Below are positions 28,153 to 36,875 of a stretch of DNA of 64,000 nucleotides, piece after piece. A program made the translations under genes and the position numbers. The notes below the pieces were generated by a model. That model worked only from the letters and a program-made list of their open reading frames with translations, made no database searches and was not told where the DNA came from. This DNA comes from Candidatus Aquiluna sp. IMCC13023 (GTDB lineage Bacteria; Actinomycetota; Actinomycetes; Actinomycetales; Microbacteriaceae): contig NZ_AJKR01000001.1 in NCBI RefSeq assembly GCF_000257665.1, positions 1-64,000 of the forward strand, in the 5' to 3' direction. Positions within the stretch are counted from its first letter, which is position 1. Each line of letters begins with the position of its first letter.

Positions 28153-29589
28153 TTAGTCGGTCTGAATCTCGGATTTGTCTCCGGACCAAAGGGTATGGAA
28201 GGTTCCCGGCATATCCACTCGCTTATAAGTGTGGGCTCCGAAGAAGTCACGCTGGCCTTGCACAAGTGCCGCCGGCAAACGCTCGGCGCGCAATCCATCA
28301 AAATAGCTCAGCGAAGAAGCAAAGGCTGGAATCGGAATGCCGGCAAGTGAAGCTTTAGAGACAACTTGACGCCAGGCAGCAGCTGCATCTTCGATCGCCT
28401 GTATAAAGTAGCCGTCAAACAAGAGAGAAAGTAGCTTCGCGTCTTGCTTATAGGCATCAGAAATTCGGTTTAGGAACTGAGCTCGGATTATGCAGCCACC
28501 GCGCCAGATCTTTGCTACTTCTCCTAGGTTGATGTCCCAGTTGTTCTCGATTGCCCCGGCTCGAATTGCATCGAAGCCTTGGGCATAGGCCACGATCTTG
28601 GAGGCATAAAGTGCTTGCCTGACATCTTCGATAAAGGCGTCCTGGTCGGCAATCTCCCAGACGGTATCACCGGCTGAATATTCTGGCGCTCCAGCACGCT
28701 GAGCTGCTTGCGAGGAAAGCGAACGAGCGAAAACTGCCTCGGCAATACCAGAAACCGGGGTTCCCAGATCCAGCGCACTCTGAACAGTCCAAACGCCGGT
28801 GCCCTTGGAACCGGCTGCATCCAAAATCACATCGACCAGTGGTTCACCAGTTGTTTGATCGACCTGGGCCAACACCTCGGCGGTGATTTCAATCAAGTAG
28901 CTTTCAAGTTCCCCGGCATTCCATTCGGTTAGAACACTTGAAATCTCAATCGGGTTTAGACCGCCGGCTTGACGCAGGATGTCGTACGCCTCGGCTATCA
29001 GTTGCATGTCGGCATACTCGATGCCGTTGTGAATCATTTTCACAAAGTGTCCGGCTCCGTCGCTGCCAATGTGGGTAACGCATGCCTCACCCTCGGCAAC
29101 GGCTGCGATTGATCTAAGAATCGGACCTAAGTGCTCATAAGCCTCTTTTGAGCCGCCGGGCATAATGGAAGGTCCGTTCAGTGCCCCTTCTTCGCCGCCC
29201 GAGATACCGGCGCCCACAAAGTGAATGTTTTTGGCCGAAACTTCTTTTTCTCGGCGAATAGTGTCTGTGTATAGAGCGTTCCCGCCGTCCACGATGATGT
29301 CGTCTTTTTCAAAGCGGTCGCTCAGGGCTGTAATCACAGCGTCTGTGGCAAAGCCTGCCTGCACCATGATGATCGCGATACGGGGCTTAGCCAAGGAGGC
29401 CACAAACTCATCTATTGAATCGCTGGCGATGAAGTTTGCCTCTGGGTGGTTAGCGACTAAATCATTAGTCTTTTCAACCGAACGGTTATAAATGGCAACC
29501 TTGTTGCCGGATCTGGAAGCCAGGTTTCTGGCGAGGTTTGAACCCATTACTGCCAAACCAACCACGCCGATGTTTGCAGTTGCACTCAT
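28153..29589 (-). CDS. gnd: 6-phosphogluconate dehydrogenase, decarboxylating
   Basis: The 478-residue enzyme makes ribulose 5-phosphate, CO2 and NADPH in the oxidative pentose phosphate pathway. Features are the Rossmann loop GLAVMGSNLARNLA with NRS for NADP, the GAGISGGEEGA signature, the catalytic Lys/His region HFVKMIHNGIEYADMQ and the C-terminal WRGGCIIRA. The usual length supports the NADP-dependent form. Confidence 0.95.
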   Translation of the reverse strand: MSATANIGVVGLAVMGSNLARNLASRSGNKVAIYNRSVEKTNDLVANHPEANFIASDSIDEFVASLAKPRIAIIMVQAGFATDAVITALSDRFEKDDIIVDGGNALYTDTIRREKEVSAKNIHFVGAGISGGEEGALNGPSIMPGGSKEAYEHLGPILRSIAAVAEGEACVTHIGSDGAGHFVKMIHNGIEYADMQLIAEAYDILRQAGGLNPIEISSVLTEWNAGELESYLIEITAEVLAQVDQTTGEPLVDVILDAAGSKGTGVWTVQSALDLGTPVSGIAEAVFARSLSSQAAQRAGAPEYSAGDTVWEIADQDAFIEDVRQALYASKIVAYAQGFDAIRAGAIENNWDINLGEVAKIWRGGCIIRAQFLNRISDAYKQDAKLLSLLFDGYFIQAIEDAAAAWRQVVSKASLAGIPIPAFASSLSYFDGLRAERLPAALVQGQRDFFGAHTYKRVDMPGTFHTLWSGDKSEIQTD

Positions 29590-29612
29590 GCTTAGATTTC
29601 CTGGTTCTCTAG

Positions 29613-29628
29613 ATCTAGTTGACTAGAT
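29613..29628. promoter_or_regulatory. Palindrome upstream of gnd
   Basis: ATCTAGT (29613-29619), TG, ACTAGAT (29622-29628) forms perfect seven-base arms about 25 bp before the gnd start. It could be an operator; no regulator is known. Confidence 0.4.
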
Positions 29629-29690
29629 GCGATGCGAGGGCTTCTTTGGCCTGCGGAATTTCCCTTTAGATTAGCGCAAGGTGCAAATCT

Positions 29691-30755
29691 TTAGGGTTTT
29701 AGGGCCTCACTGATGAGCCCAACAAAACGCTCAACATCAGCCTCGGTAGTGTCAAATGCACACATCCAGCGCACTTCGTTTGTCTTCAGGTCCCAGTCGT
29801 AAAAGTGAACCTGCTCGCGAATCTTTGCGATCGCTTCAGCGGGAAGGCAGGCAAATACCGCGTTGGCATCGGTGGGGTTGGTAAACCTGAGTCCAGTTAT
29901 TTCACCTTTTTCTACCTTGGCTTCAAGCAGGTGACGCAGGTGACTGGCCATCTTGTTAGCGTGAGCCGCGGAACGCATCCCCAGACCATTTTCCATCAGC
30001 GCCAATAACTGAGCCGAAGCAAAGCGCATCTTTGACATAAGTTGCATCGACAGCTTTCTTAGGAAAATCAAACCATCTACTGCCTCGGGGTTTATTACGA
30101 CAACCGCCTCGGCGGCAATAACGCCGTTTTTGGTTCCGCCGAAACTAACGACGTCTACCCCGGTATCGGTAATCATTTCCTTGAACGTGACACCGAGCGA
30201 CGCAGCCGCATTCCAGATTCTTGCGCCATCCAGATGAAGGAGCAGTTTATTTTCGTGGCAGTAGTCAGCTATCGCTTTAATTTCCGCGACAGAGTAGACG
30301 GTCCCGACCTCTGTGCTTTGGGTAATAGAAACCACCAAGGGCTGTGCTCGATGCTCAAAGTCAATGTCGTAAACCTGAGTGGCTATTGATTCCGGGGTCA
30401 GCTTGCCGTGCACGTGCTGAACATTGAATAGCTTCAATCCACTGACGCGCTCTGGAGCGCCACCCTCATCGGTTTCAATGTGGGCAAGGTTTGAACAAAT
30501 GACAGCACCCCAGCGCGGCATCATTGCGGTTAGCGCCAGCACGTTAGCACCGGTTCCATTGAAAACCACAAACGTTTCGGCCTGCTGACCAAACTCATCA
30601 CGCATCTTTTGCTGCAGGGCTTTGGTGTAATCGTCGTAACCGTAGGCGCTCTGATGCCCATCATTTGCACTAGCAATTGCGGTAAGCACCTCCGGGTGCA
30701 CTCCGGCGTAGTTATCGCTCGCGAAACTGCGAAGCGATTGATCGTGAGTTACCAA
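29691..30755 (-). CDS. Low-specificity threonine aldolase-type PLP enzyme
   Basis: The protein of 354 residues from TTG 30755 matches the threonine aldolase/beta-eliminating lyase family: FASDNYAGVHP at the N-terminus, FNGTGANVLAL, the HLDGARIWNAA cofactor segment and the PLP Lys in SFGGTKNG. It cleaves threonine or allo-threonine to glycine and acetaldehyde. I chose TTG 30755 because GGGAG (30765-30761) stands five bases upstream; ATG 30794 is a longer option. It is divergent from pta. Confidence 0.88.
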   Translation of the reverse strand: MVTHDQSLRSFASDNYAGVHPEVLTAIASANDGHQSAYGYDDYTKALQQKMRDEFGQQAETFVVFNGTGANVLALTAMMPRWGAVICSNLAHIETDEGGAPERVSGLKLFNVQHVHGKLTPESIATQVYDIDFEHRAQPLVVSITQSTEVGTVYSVAEIKAIADYCHENKLLLHLDGARIWNAAASLGVTFKEMITDTGVDVVSFGGTKNGVIAAEAVVVINPEAVDGLIFLRKLSMQLMSKMRFASAQLLALMENGLGMRSAAHANKMASHLRHLLEAKVEKGEITGLRFTNPTDANAVFACLPAEAIAKIREQVHFYDWDLKTNEVRWMCAFDTTEADVERFVGLISEALKP

Positions 30756-30846
30756 GGAAGCTCCCAAAATTGCGTGTACTTGATTGAACCACATTTTGTT
30801 TATCGACAGTTAGATCCGGCCACCTTGGCAAGGCTATCCTTGAGCC

Positions 30847-32958
30847 ATGGCCCGAAGTATATATCTTGCCTCAGTTGAAGGCCACACCGCCAAATCCGTC
30901 GTCGCGCTCGGAGTTTTAGAGGCGCTGAAGACAAAGCACAAAACCATTGGTGTTTTTCGTGCAGTTGTGCCATCCAGAGATAGTAAAGATCGCGTTCTAG
31001 AGCTTTTGCTGTCCCACCTTCCGAACAAGCTGGATTATCAGGCTTGCATCGGCGTGGGCTACCAAGAACTTCACGAGTCATCGGAGCGTGCGCTCGAGGT
31101 AATTTCGCAGCGCTACCAAAAGCTTGCCGCCAAGTGCGACGCGGTTCTGGTCATTGGTTCTGACTACACCGATGAGGCTGCACCTGCCGAACTGTCCTTC
31201 AATGCTCGGGTTGCTGCAAACATTGGTGCACCATTACTAATGGTCTTCAGCGGTCGAGAACTAGATGGGTCCGACACCCACCTAGGGCAAGCACCGGCAA
31301 GAACCCCAAAGAAATTAGCCCAGATTGCTGAGGTGGCCCTTCGGGAAATAAGGGACTATCACGCAACCCTTCTGGGCATTGTGGTGAACCGTGCTGAAAC
31401 CCAGGACATGGCAAGGATTGAATCGGCTGTCATGATCGCCACAAAGACCAAAAACGTCTTTGTGGTTCCAGAGGATCCCTATCTAATGGCGCCAACGCTT
31501 AGTGAAATCCAAACCGCAATTAGAGGAAAGCTCGTACTTGGCTCCAAAGATCGGCTTGATTCAGCTGCTCTAGATGTTGTGGTGGCTTCGATGTCGGTAC
31601 CAAACGTATTGACTCAGTTGATGCCGGGTGCAGTAGTTGCGGCCCCGAGCGACAGAACAGATGTGTTGCTAGCACTCCTAATGGCGGATAGCTCGGAGAC
31701 GTTCCCCAAGCTTGCCGGCGTGGTAATAAACGGCGGCTTCGAGATGCCGGAGCCAATAACAAGGTTGATCAAAGGCTTGAAGTCAACCCTGCCGGTGATT
31801 TCGGTTCCTACCGGAAGCTTTGACAGCATGATGGGAATCATCCAAACCCGTGGAAACGTGTCCCTGAAGGACACTGAAAAAACCGCTAGGGCCCTGAGGC
31901 TCATTACCAAGCACCTGCCAAAGGCGGCGCTCGCAAAACTAGTGGAGGACTGCGTCATCAAGGTGGTGACCCCGCTGATGTTTGAGCAGCAGTTGGTGCT
32001 GAGGGCGTCACAGAACCTTCAGACCATAGTCTTGCCAGAGGGCTCCGATGACCGCATTCTTAGGGCGGCCGCCGAGGTGCTAGAACGAAAAGCAGCCAAG
32101 TTGATCATCCTTGGCTCCAAAGAGGACATCAAAAACCGAGCAGCGCAGATGAAACTGAATCTTTCAGCAGCAAAAATAATTGACATTGAGACTTCGCCCG
32201 AGAAAAAGCGTTTTGCGGAAAGTTATGCAAAATTGCGCAAGCACAAAGGCGTTACCAGTCAGCAGGCGCTTGAAACCATGAGCGATCTTTCATATTTTGG
32301 AACGATGTTGGTCCACGCGGGTCTCGCAGATGGAATGGTATCGGGCGCTGCACACACCACTGCCCACACAATCACGCCGGCCTTCGAGATCATCAAAACA
32401 ACCCCCGGAGTAATGTCGGTTTCCAGCGTCTTCTTGATGGCTCTGGAAGATCGGGTAGTTGTTTACGGCGATTGCGCGGTCATCCCAGAACCGACCGTTG
32501 AGCAGCTTGCCGACATTGCAATTTCTTCGTCGGAGACAGCGAAACAGTTCGGGATCGAACCGCAGGTTGCGATGCTTTCTTATTCGACCGGTGAGTCCGG
32601 CTCCGGAGCTGAAGTTGATCGAGTCAGGCAGGCCACCAAGCTAGCAAAAAAGCTTGCTCCCAAGTTGCCGATAGAAGGACCCATTCAGTTTGACGCCGCC
32701 GTGGATGCCGCGATCGCTCTGGCTAAGCTTCCGGGGTCCTCGGTTGCGGGCCGCGCCACAGTGTTTGTGTTCCCAGATCTAAACACCGGCAACAACACTT
32801 ACAAAGCTGTTCAGCGAACCTCCGGTGCTCTAGCTATAGGTCCGGTGCTGCAGGGTCTTAGAAAGCCAGTGAACGATTTATCCAGGGGCGCGACCGTGAA
32901 GGACATAGTCAACACCATCGCGATCACCGCAATCCAGGCTCAGGGTAAAAACCAATGA
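30847..32958 (+). CDS. pta: Phosphate acetyltransferase (long form)
   Basis: Pta interconverts acetyl-CoA and acetyl phosphate. The 703-residue protein has an N-terminal BioD-like P-loop-fold domain (about 1-210), a DRTGG domain (about 215-330) and the C-terminal PTA_PTB catalytic domain (about 380-700) with LPEGSDDRILRAA and SYSTGESGSG motifs. The N-terminal P-loop reads VEGHTAKSV, so the usual Gly before Lys is Ala; the domain may not bind ATP. The stop overlaps ackA in ATGATG. Confidence 0.94.
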   Translation: MARSIYLASVEGHTAKSVVALGVLEALKTKHKTIGVFRAVVPSRDSKDRVLELLLSHLPNKLDYQACIGVGYQELHESSERALEVISQRYQKLAAKCDAVLVIGSDYTDEAAPAELSFNARVAANIGAPLLMVFSGRELDGSDTHLGQAPARTPKKLAQIAEVALREIRDYHATLLGIVVNRAETQDMARIESAVMIATKTKNVFVVPEDPYLMAPTLSEIQTAIRGKLVLGSKDRLDSAALDVVVASMSVPNVLTQLMPGAVVAAPSDRTDVLLALLMADSSETFPKLAGVVINGGFEMPEPITRLIKGLKSTLPVISVPTGSFDSMMGIIQTRGNVSLKDTEKTARALRLITKHLPKAALAKLVEDCVIKVVTPLMFEQQLVLRASQNLQTIVLPEGSDDRILRAAAEVLERKAAKLIILGSKEDIKNRAAQMKLNLSAAKIIDIETSPEKKRFAESYAKLRKHKGVTSQQALETMSDLSYFGTMLVHAGLADGMVSGAAHTTAHTITPAFEIIKTTPGVMSVSSVFLMALEDRVVVYGDCAVIPEPTVEQLADIAISSSETAKQFGIEPQVAMLSYSTGESGSGAEVDRVRQATKLAKKLAPKLPIEGPIQFDAAVDAAIALAKLPGSSVAGRATVFVFPDLNTGNNTYKAVQRTSGALAIGPVLQGLRKPVNDLSRGATVKDIVNTIAITAIQAQGKNQ

Positions 32959-34061
32959 TGCCAATCCTGGTTGTGAATTCCGGTTCAAGCTCGGTGAAGT
33001 ACCAGGTTCAAGATGTCGATTCTGGCGATTCCTTGCTAGAAGGCCTTATTGAACGAGTTACGGATCACGATGAAGCCTTCAAGAAAATGCTTGCGGAGAT
33101 AGCCGACTCCAAAATTGAACTAAGCGCTGTTGGTCACCGGGTCGTTCACGGCGGAGCAAAGTTTTCAAGCCCAACGGTCATCAGTGAAGAAGTATTGGCC
33201 GAGATCGAAGCCTTGGTTCCACTCGCACCACTCCACAATCCTGGGAACCTGGCTGGGATTCGTGCCGCCCGAGCAGCTTTCCCGGGGTTGTTACAGGTCG
33301 CGGTATTTGACACGGCTTTTCACCAGACCATGCCCGCCAGCTCCTATCGCTACGCAATTGATCAAAAGCTAGAAAAACGCTACGGGGTCAGAAAATATGG
33401 CTTTCACGGGACCTCTTATGCTTTCGTTGCAAACCAAAGCGCCAAGTTCCTAGGCATCGAACAGCAGGATCTCAATGCTGTTATTTTGCACCTGGGCAAT
33501 GGAGCGTCCGCTTGTGCGGTGAAGTCCGGTAGATCCTTCAATACTTCGATGGGCATGACACCGCTTCAAGGTCTTGTGATGGGGACAAGGTCGGGAGACA
33601 TTGACCCCGGCATTATTTTTTATTTAGGCAATGAAGCAGGGTTGTCAAATGCTGAAATCGACGAAATGCTCAATGCCAAATCTGGCCTCAAGGGCCTAAC
33701 CGGGATCAGCGACATGCGAGACATTAGTGCTCTGGCAGCGGCTAAAGATCCTTTAGCCCAGGAAGCCTTAGAAATTTACACCCAGAGAGTTAGGCACTAT
33801 TTAGGAGCCTATTTCGCAGAGCTCGGTCAGTTGGATGCGATTGTTTTCACAGCGGGTGTCGGCGAGAATTCGGCGGAAATTCGAAGCATGGTTTGTGCGA
33901 ACCTCAAGGCACTCGGCATTGAGATAGACGATGATCTGAATCAGGCCAAAGCGAAAAATAATCGCGATATTTCCCTATTAGGGTCGAGGGTTAGAGTGTT
34001 AGTGATTCCCACTAACGAAGAGCTAGAAATAGCGAGTCAAACCGCAGCACTTCTCAGGTAA
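32955..34061 (+). CDS. ackA: Acetate kinase
   Basis: AckA makes ATP and acetate from acetyl phosphate. The 368-residue protein has VNSGSSSVKY at the N-terminus, GHRVVHGG, the FDTAFH signature, HLGNGAS and the nucleotide-site motif GVGENSAEIR. With pta it forms the reversible acetate pathway; the four-base overlap indicates coupled translation. Confidence 0.96.
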   Translation: MMPILVVNSGSSSVKYQVQDVDSGDSLLEGLIERVTDHDEAFKKMLAEIADSKIELSAVGHRVVHGGAKFSSPTVISEEVLAEIEALVPLAPLHNPGNLAGIRAARAAFPGLLQVAVFDTAFHQTMPASSYRYAIDQKLEKRYGVRKYGFHGTSYAFVANQSAKFLGIEQQDLNAVILHLGNGASACAVKSGRSFNTSMGMTPLQGLVMGTRSGDIDPGIIFYLGNEAGLSNAEIDEMLNAKSGLKGLTGISDMRDISALAAAKDPLAQEALEIYTQRVRHYLGAYFAELGQLDAIVFTAGVGENSAEIRSMVCANLKALGIEIDDDLNQAKAKNNRDISLLGSRVRVLVIPTNEELEIASQTAALLR

Positions 34062-34075
34062 GGCAGGGCACGATT

Positions 34076-34909
34076 ATGAGCGAACCGACTCCGTGGGTGA
34101 TAGGCGCACCGGTTGCTGGCTATCACTGGAAGGCCAAGAATCCAAAGGCTCAGCTGTTATTGCAGCACGGCCTCGGTGAATACTCCGAGCGCTATGTGAC
34201 TCAGTACTCCCAATTGATACCAAAGCTTGTTGCGAACGGTTTTGATGTTTATGCAATAGACCTTGAGGGTCACGGCAACACCGCCGGTATTCGCGGACTA
34301 GTAGATGTTGTGGCGGCGGTTGACGACCATTTGGCTGCTCGGGCTGCGATGCCAAAGAAGCTGCCAACTTTTTTGCTTGGTCACTCACTCGGAGGGATAG
34401 TTACTGCGGGCAGTATCCTTCGAGATCAAACCAATATTGAAGCCGCCATAATTTCAAGCTCTGCGATGCAGGCGCCCTCCAGTGCTGGTTTGAGGGTTCT
34501 GACCAAAGTGCTAGCCAGGGTTGCTCCCGAGGCTCCGGTGCCAGTTCCAAGGCCAGGCATCGAAGCTTTTACTAGAGATCAAGAGCTACTAAAAGTAATC
34601 GCCAAAGATCCTGAAATGTTTTTGGGCAAAGCAAGAAACCTAGTTGGCAGAACCACGCTGTTACTTTCCGATGAGGTTTGGTCCAAGGCCAGCCGCTGGA
34701 GTGTCCCAACGCTGTTTATTCACGGCGACAAAGACACATCAACAGAGTTTGAAAACTCCGTAAAGCTTCACGCGGCCATTTCTTCCAAAGACAAAACATT
34801 GAACGTTTACCCTGGCGGCTACCACGAGCTACTAAACGACATCGTTAGCCAAGAGGTTTTGACTGATCTTTTAGCTTGGTTGGATAAGCGCAATCCAGTT
34901 TCGAAATAA
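34076..34909 (+). CDS. Alpha/beta hydrolase, monoacylglycerol lipase type
   Basis: The 277-residue protein has HGLGEYSERY (oxyanion region), the nucleophile elbow GHSLGG, an Asp in HGDKD and a His near the C-terminus (GGYHELLND), the full catalytic triad of serine hydrolases. The pattern with LEGHGNTAG is that of monoacylglycerol lipase/lysophospholipase-type proteins. It starts 15 bp after ackA and is likely in the same transcript. No signal peptide, so cytoplasmic. Confidence 0.85.
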   Translation: MSEPTPWVIGAPVAGYHWKAKNPKAQLLLQHGLGEYSERYVTQYSQLIPKLVANGFDVYAIDLEGHGNTAGIRGLVDVVAAVDDHLAARAAMPKKLPTFLLGHSLGGIVTAGSILRDQTNIEAAIISSSAMQAPSSAGLRVLTKVLARVAPEAPVPVPRPGIEAFTRDQELLKVIAKDPEMFLGKARNLVGRTTLLLSDEVWSKASRWSVPTLFIHGDKDTSTEFENSVKLHAAISSKDKTLNVYPGGYHELLNDIVSQEVLTDLLAWLDKRNPVSK

Positions 34910-34942
34910 TCCGAAACAATCCATGTCAAATCGATGATCGAC

Positions 34943-34971
34943 TTGACATGGCGATTCTCTGCCTGCATACT
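34943..34971 (+). promoter_or_regulatory. Near-consensus sigma-70-type promoter
   Basis: TTGACA (34943-34948) and CATACT (34966-34971) with a 17-bp spacer. The expected transcript start (about 34978-34980) coincides with the ATG of a 29-codon Cys/Met-rich frame, and the promoter would also serve the winged-helix gene at 35167. Confidence 0.65.
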
Positions 34972-34979
34972 TCTCAGCA

Positions 34980-35069
34980 ATGAGTACTCGACCAGCATTG
35001 AACGCGCAGCCAAGCTGCGCAATGTTCTGCTGCTCGATGGCAATGTGCATGGGCTCGTGCCTTCGCTAA
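34980..35069 (+). CDS. Possible leaderless Cys/Met-rich leader peptide
   Basis: The 29-codon frame begins at the predicted transcript start and has no leader. Its second half, from codon 13, is CAMFCCSMAMCMGSCLR: five Cys and four Met in 17 residues. Actinobacteria are known to use short Cys-rich leaderless ORFs whose translation senses cysteine supply and controls downstream genes. A hairpin overlaps its stop codon. The downstream gene is a winged-helix protein, not an obvious sulfur gene, so the regulatory target is unsure. An overlapping frame from 34935 (52 codons) has no such promoter fit. Confidence 0.4.
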   Translation: MSTRPALNAQPSCAMFCCSMAMCMGSCLR

Positions 35070-35086
35070 TTAGCAACCCAATTAGC
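35065..35086 (+). other. Hairpin overlapping the leader-ORF stop codon
   Basis: GCTAATT (35065-35071) pairs with AATTAGC (35080-35086). The TAA stop of the small frame (35067-35069) lies inside the left arm, so a ribosome at the stop would open the hairpin. A second short palindrome, GCACG-tgatt-CGTGC, follows at 35113-35127. No T-run follows either, so neither looks like an intrinsic terminator. Confidence 0.5.
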
Positions 35087-35166
35087 TCTTAGGCACCAGC
35101 ACCCCGACAAACGCACGTGATTCGTGCACTAATCGATCGCAAACTTGCCAACTAAGGACTCATAAA

Positions 35167-35766
35167 ATGACCGCAATTAAAACCAAATCAACAACCGTCG
35201 CAAAAGGATTCGCCCTCTACGTAGGCATCTCGGAACAAGACGCACAAGATGCTGGCCTCACACTTGCCCAGATCGCTCAGGCTTTGAAACAAACAATCGC
35301 CAGTCTGGTTCCAGAAAAAGCAAACGAGACATATGCCGCCATCGCTCTTGCTCCAGAGGGTTCGACCGGCAGAAATCTAGACATCACCAGGCTTGCTCTT
35401 CGGGAACCACGAGCTACAAATACTCCAACTAAACCTGAGGCTGACGAGAAGACTGCTGCCAAAGGGCTAGTGGTCGACTTGACCAGAAAACGACTCTTCG
35501 TTGACGGAGCCAATGCTCAGCTGACCTGCAAAGAATTCGAACTTTTCGCGTTTTTGATCGAGAACACCGGTCAGACCGTGAGTCGCAAGCAAATTGCAGA
35601 TATTTCCGATCGTTGCGGAGAATCAACACCAAATGCTAGGACCATCGATGTTCATGTCCGCAGGCTGCGCGCCAAAATCGCAGGCTACGAAGACGTAATT
35701 CGAACCTCTCGGGGAGTCGGTTACCGCTTTGACAGACACCCGGATGTCCTAGTGCAGCAGTTCTAG
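35167..35766 (+). CDS. Winged-helix DNA-binding protein with OmpR-type domain, no receiver
   Basis: The 199-residue protein has a C-terminal OmpR/PhoB-type DNA-binding domain (about 100-190) with LTCKEFELFAFLIEN, TIDVHVRRLRAKI and TSRGVGYRFD. In place of a phosphorylatable receiver the N-terminal 80 residues form an uncharacterised domain (GFALYVGISEQDAQDAG, ETYAAIALAPEGSTGR). I have seen this architecture in Microbacteriaceae but know no function. AAGGA at 35152-35156 is the ribosome site. The long upstream region with promoter and Cys-rich frame suggests post-initiation control. Confidence 0.78.
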   Translation: MTAIKTKSTTVAKGFALYVGISEQDAQDAGLTLAQIAQALKQTIASLVPEKANETYAAIALAPEGSTGRNLDITRLALREPRATNTPTKPEADEKTAAKGLVVDLTRKRLFVDGANAQLTCKEFELFAFLIENTGQTVSRKQIADISDRCGESTPNARTIDVHVRRLRAKIAGYEDVIRTSRGVGYRFDRHPDVLVQQF

Positions 35767-35793
35767 ATTTGTGGAGGCGCCCAGTTGTCGCAA

Positions 35794-36711
35794 CTATCGT
35801 TTTATAACGACCATTGAGGCGCCGAACACCACCAGCACCGCACCCAGGTAAGTCAACGGGCCAAAGTTAGATTCAGTTATTGGTGCTACTAGATCAAGCA
35901 CCAGTGACGCTACTACTTGCCCCAAAAGCAATGAGAGCCCCAGGGCTAGGACTCCGATCTGTCTGACCACCATCACCTGAATAAAAATGAATATTCCACC
36001 CACTAACCCACCCAGATAAAGAACTGGGTTCGTGGGCCAGCCGTTAGAAAGGTCTGGCACTCCCTCGAATGCGAGCACTACAACCGCGATAAGCGCGGTT
36101 CCGGTCACAAAGTTTATGAAGGTGGATATCAGAACCGAGTCGGTCTTGGTCGCCAGTCTTCCGTTGATTGCCTGCTGGAAACCGGAACCAAAGCCTGCGA
36201 GGAACGGCAGCACTATAAGGCCACTAACAGCTTGGATACCAAGGCCAGAGGAGAGAACCAGACCGATAATTGCGATGCCAGCGCCCGCTAAGCGCGCCAG
36301 GGATAGCTTTCGCTTTGCCAAACCAAGCATTCCAAAAGAATCAACCATTAGCGCGGCTGCTGCTTGGCCCGAAACGATAGCGAGCGTGAAAAGAGTCACT
36401 CCTATTACGGGCGCAACTAAACCCTGCATCATTACAAAGAAGCCACCGAAGAACCCACCCAGGGTCATCCAAATTGGCAACTGACGGCCAAGCGCCTTGG
36501 TCGAAACCAGAAGCTTGCTGCGCTCGCTTCGGCTGATGAAAAAAGGTATTGCCACCAGCACGGTTCCGATTCCAAAAGAAACTAGCGCTGCAAACAGGCC
36601 ATCCTGAAGAGCAATCGCGAGCTCACCGTTTACACGGGACTGAACCGCGATTAGCGCTCCGGCAATCACGCTGAGCGAAATTGCGAGGGGTCTTGGCGTT
36701 GTTAGCTGCAC
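35794..36711 (-). CDS. DMT transporter of the YdcZ/DUF606 type
   Basis: The 305-residue protein contains two DUF606 repeats, each about 140 residues with five membrane spans; QSRVNGELAIALQDGLFAAL opens the first and QQAINGRLATK the second. Substrate unknown. I chose GTG 36711, matching the family N-terminus; a longer frame to 36795 would translate a hexanucleotide repeat into MRLRLRLR and is unlikely. Confidence 0.85.
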   Translation of the reverse strand: MQLTTPRPLAISLSVIAGALIAVQSRVNGELAIALQDGLFAALVSFGIGTVLVAIPFFISRSERSKLLVSTKALGRQLPIWMTLGGFFGGFFVMMQGLVAPVIGVTLFTLAIVSGQAAAALMVDSFGMLGLAKRKLSLARLAGAGIAIIGLVLSSGLGIQAVSGLIVLPFLAGFGSGFQQAINGRLATKTDSVLISTFINFVTGTALIAVVVLAFEGVPDLSNGWPTNPVLYLGGLVGGIFIFIQVMVVRQIGVLALGLSLLLGQVVASLVLDLVAPITESNFGPLTYLGAVLVVFGASMVVIKR

Positions 36712-36772
36712 TGTTATCCGGGCCTTAGGTTCATTGATTCGAAAAATTCTGCAACTGACAATTAATTCTTGT

Positions 36773-36800
36773 CGCAATCGCAATCGCAATCGCAATCGCA
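36773..36800. repeat. CGCAAT hexanucleotide tandem repeat
   Basis: Four and two-thirds perfect copies of CGCAAT lie in the gap between two divergent genes. Perfect short repeats can vary in copy number by slippage; this one sits about 62 bp upstream of the YdcZ-type gene start, in its likely promoter region. Confidence 0.85.
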
Positions 36801-36875
36801 GTCTATGGCTGCTGGCGTGACTACACCATCAGTAACGAGGCGACTAACTCAATGCTGGACTAACCTTGAAGCACT

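Noticed and set aside
34935-35092. 52-codon frame overlapping the Cys/Met-rich leader ORF
   Set aside because: Its ATG lies upstream of the strong promoter, so it would not be translated from that transcript, and the product shows no motif.
36032-36484. 150-codon plus-strand frame opposite the YdcZ-type transporter
   Set aside because: Mirror of a membrane protein gene; no start signal, and the minus-strand product shows both DUF606 repeats.
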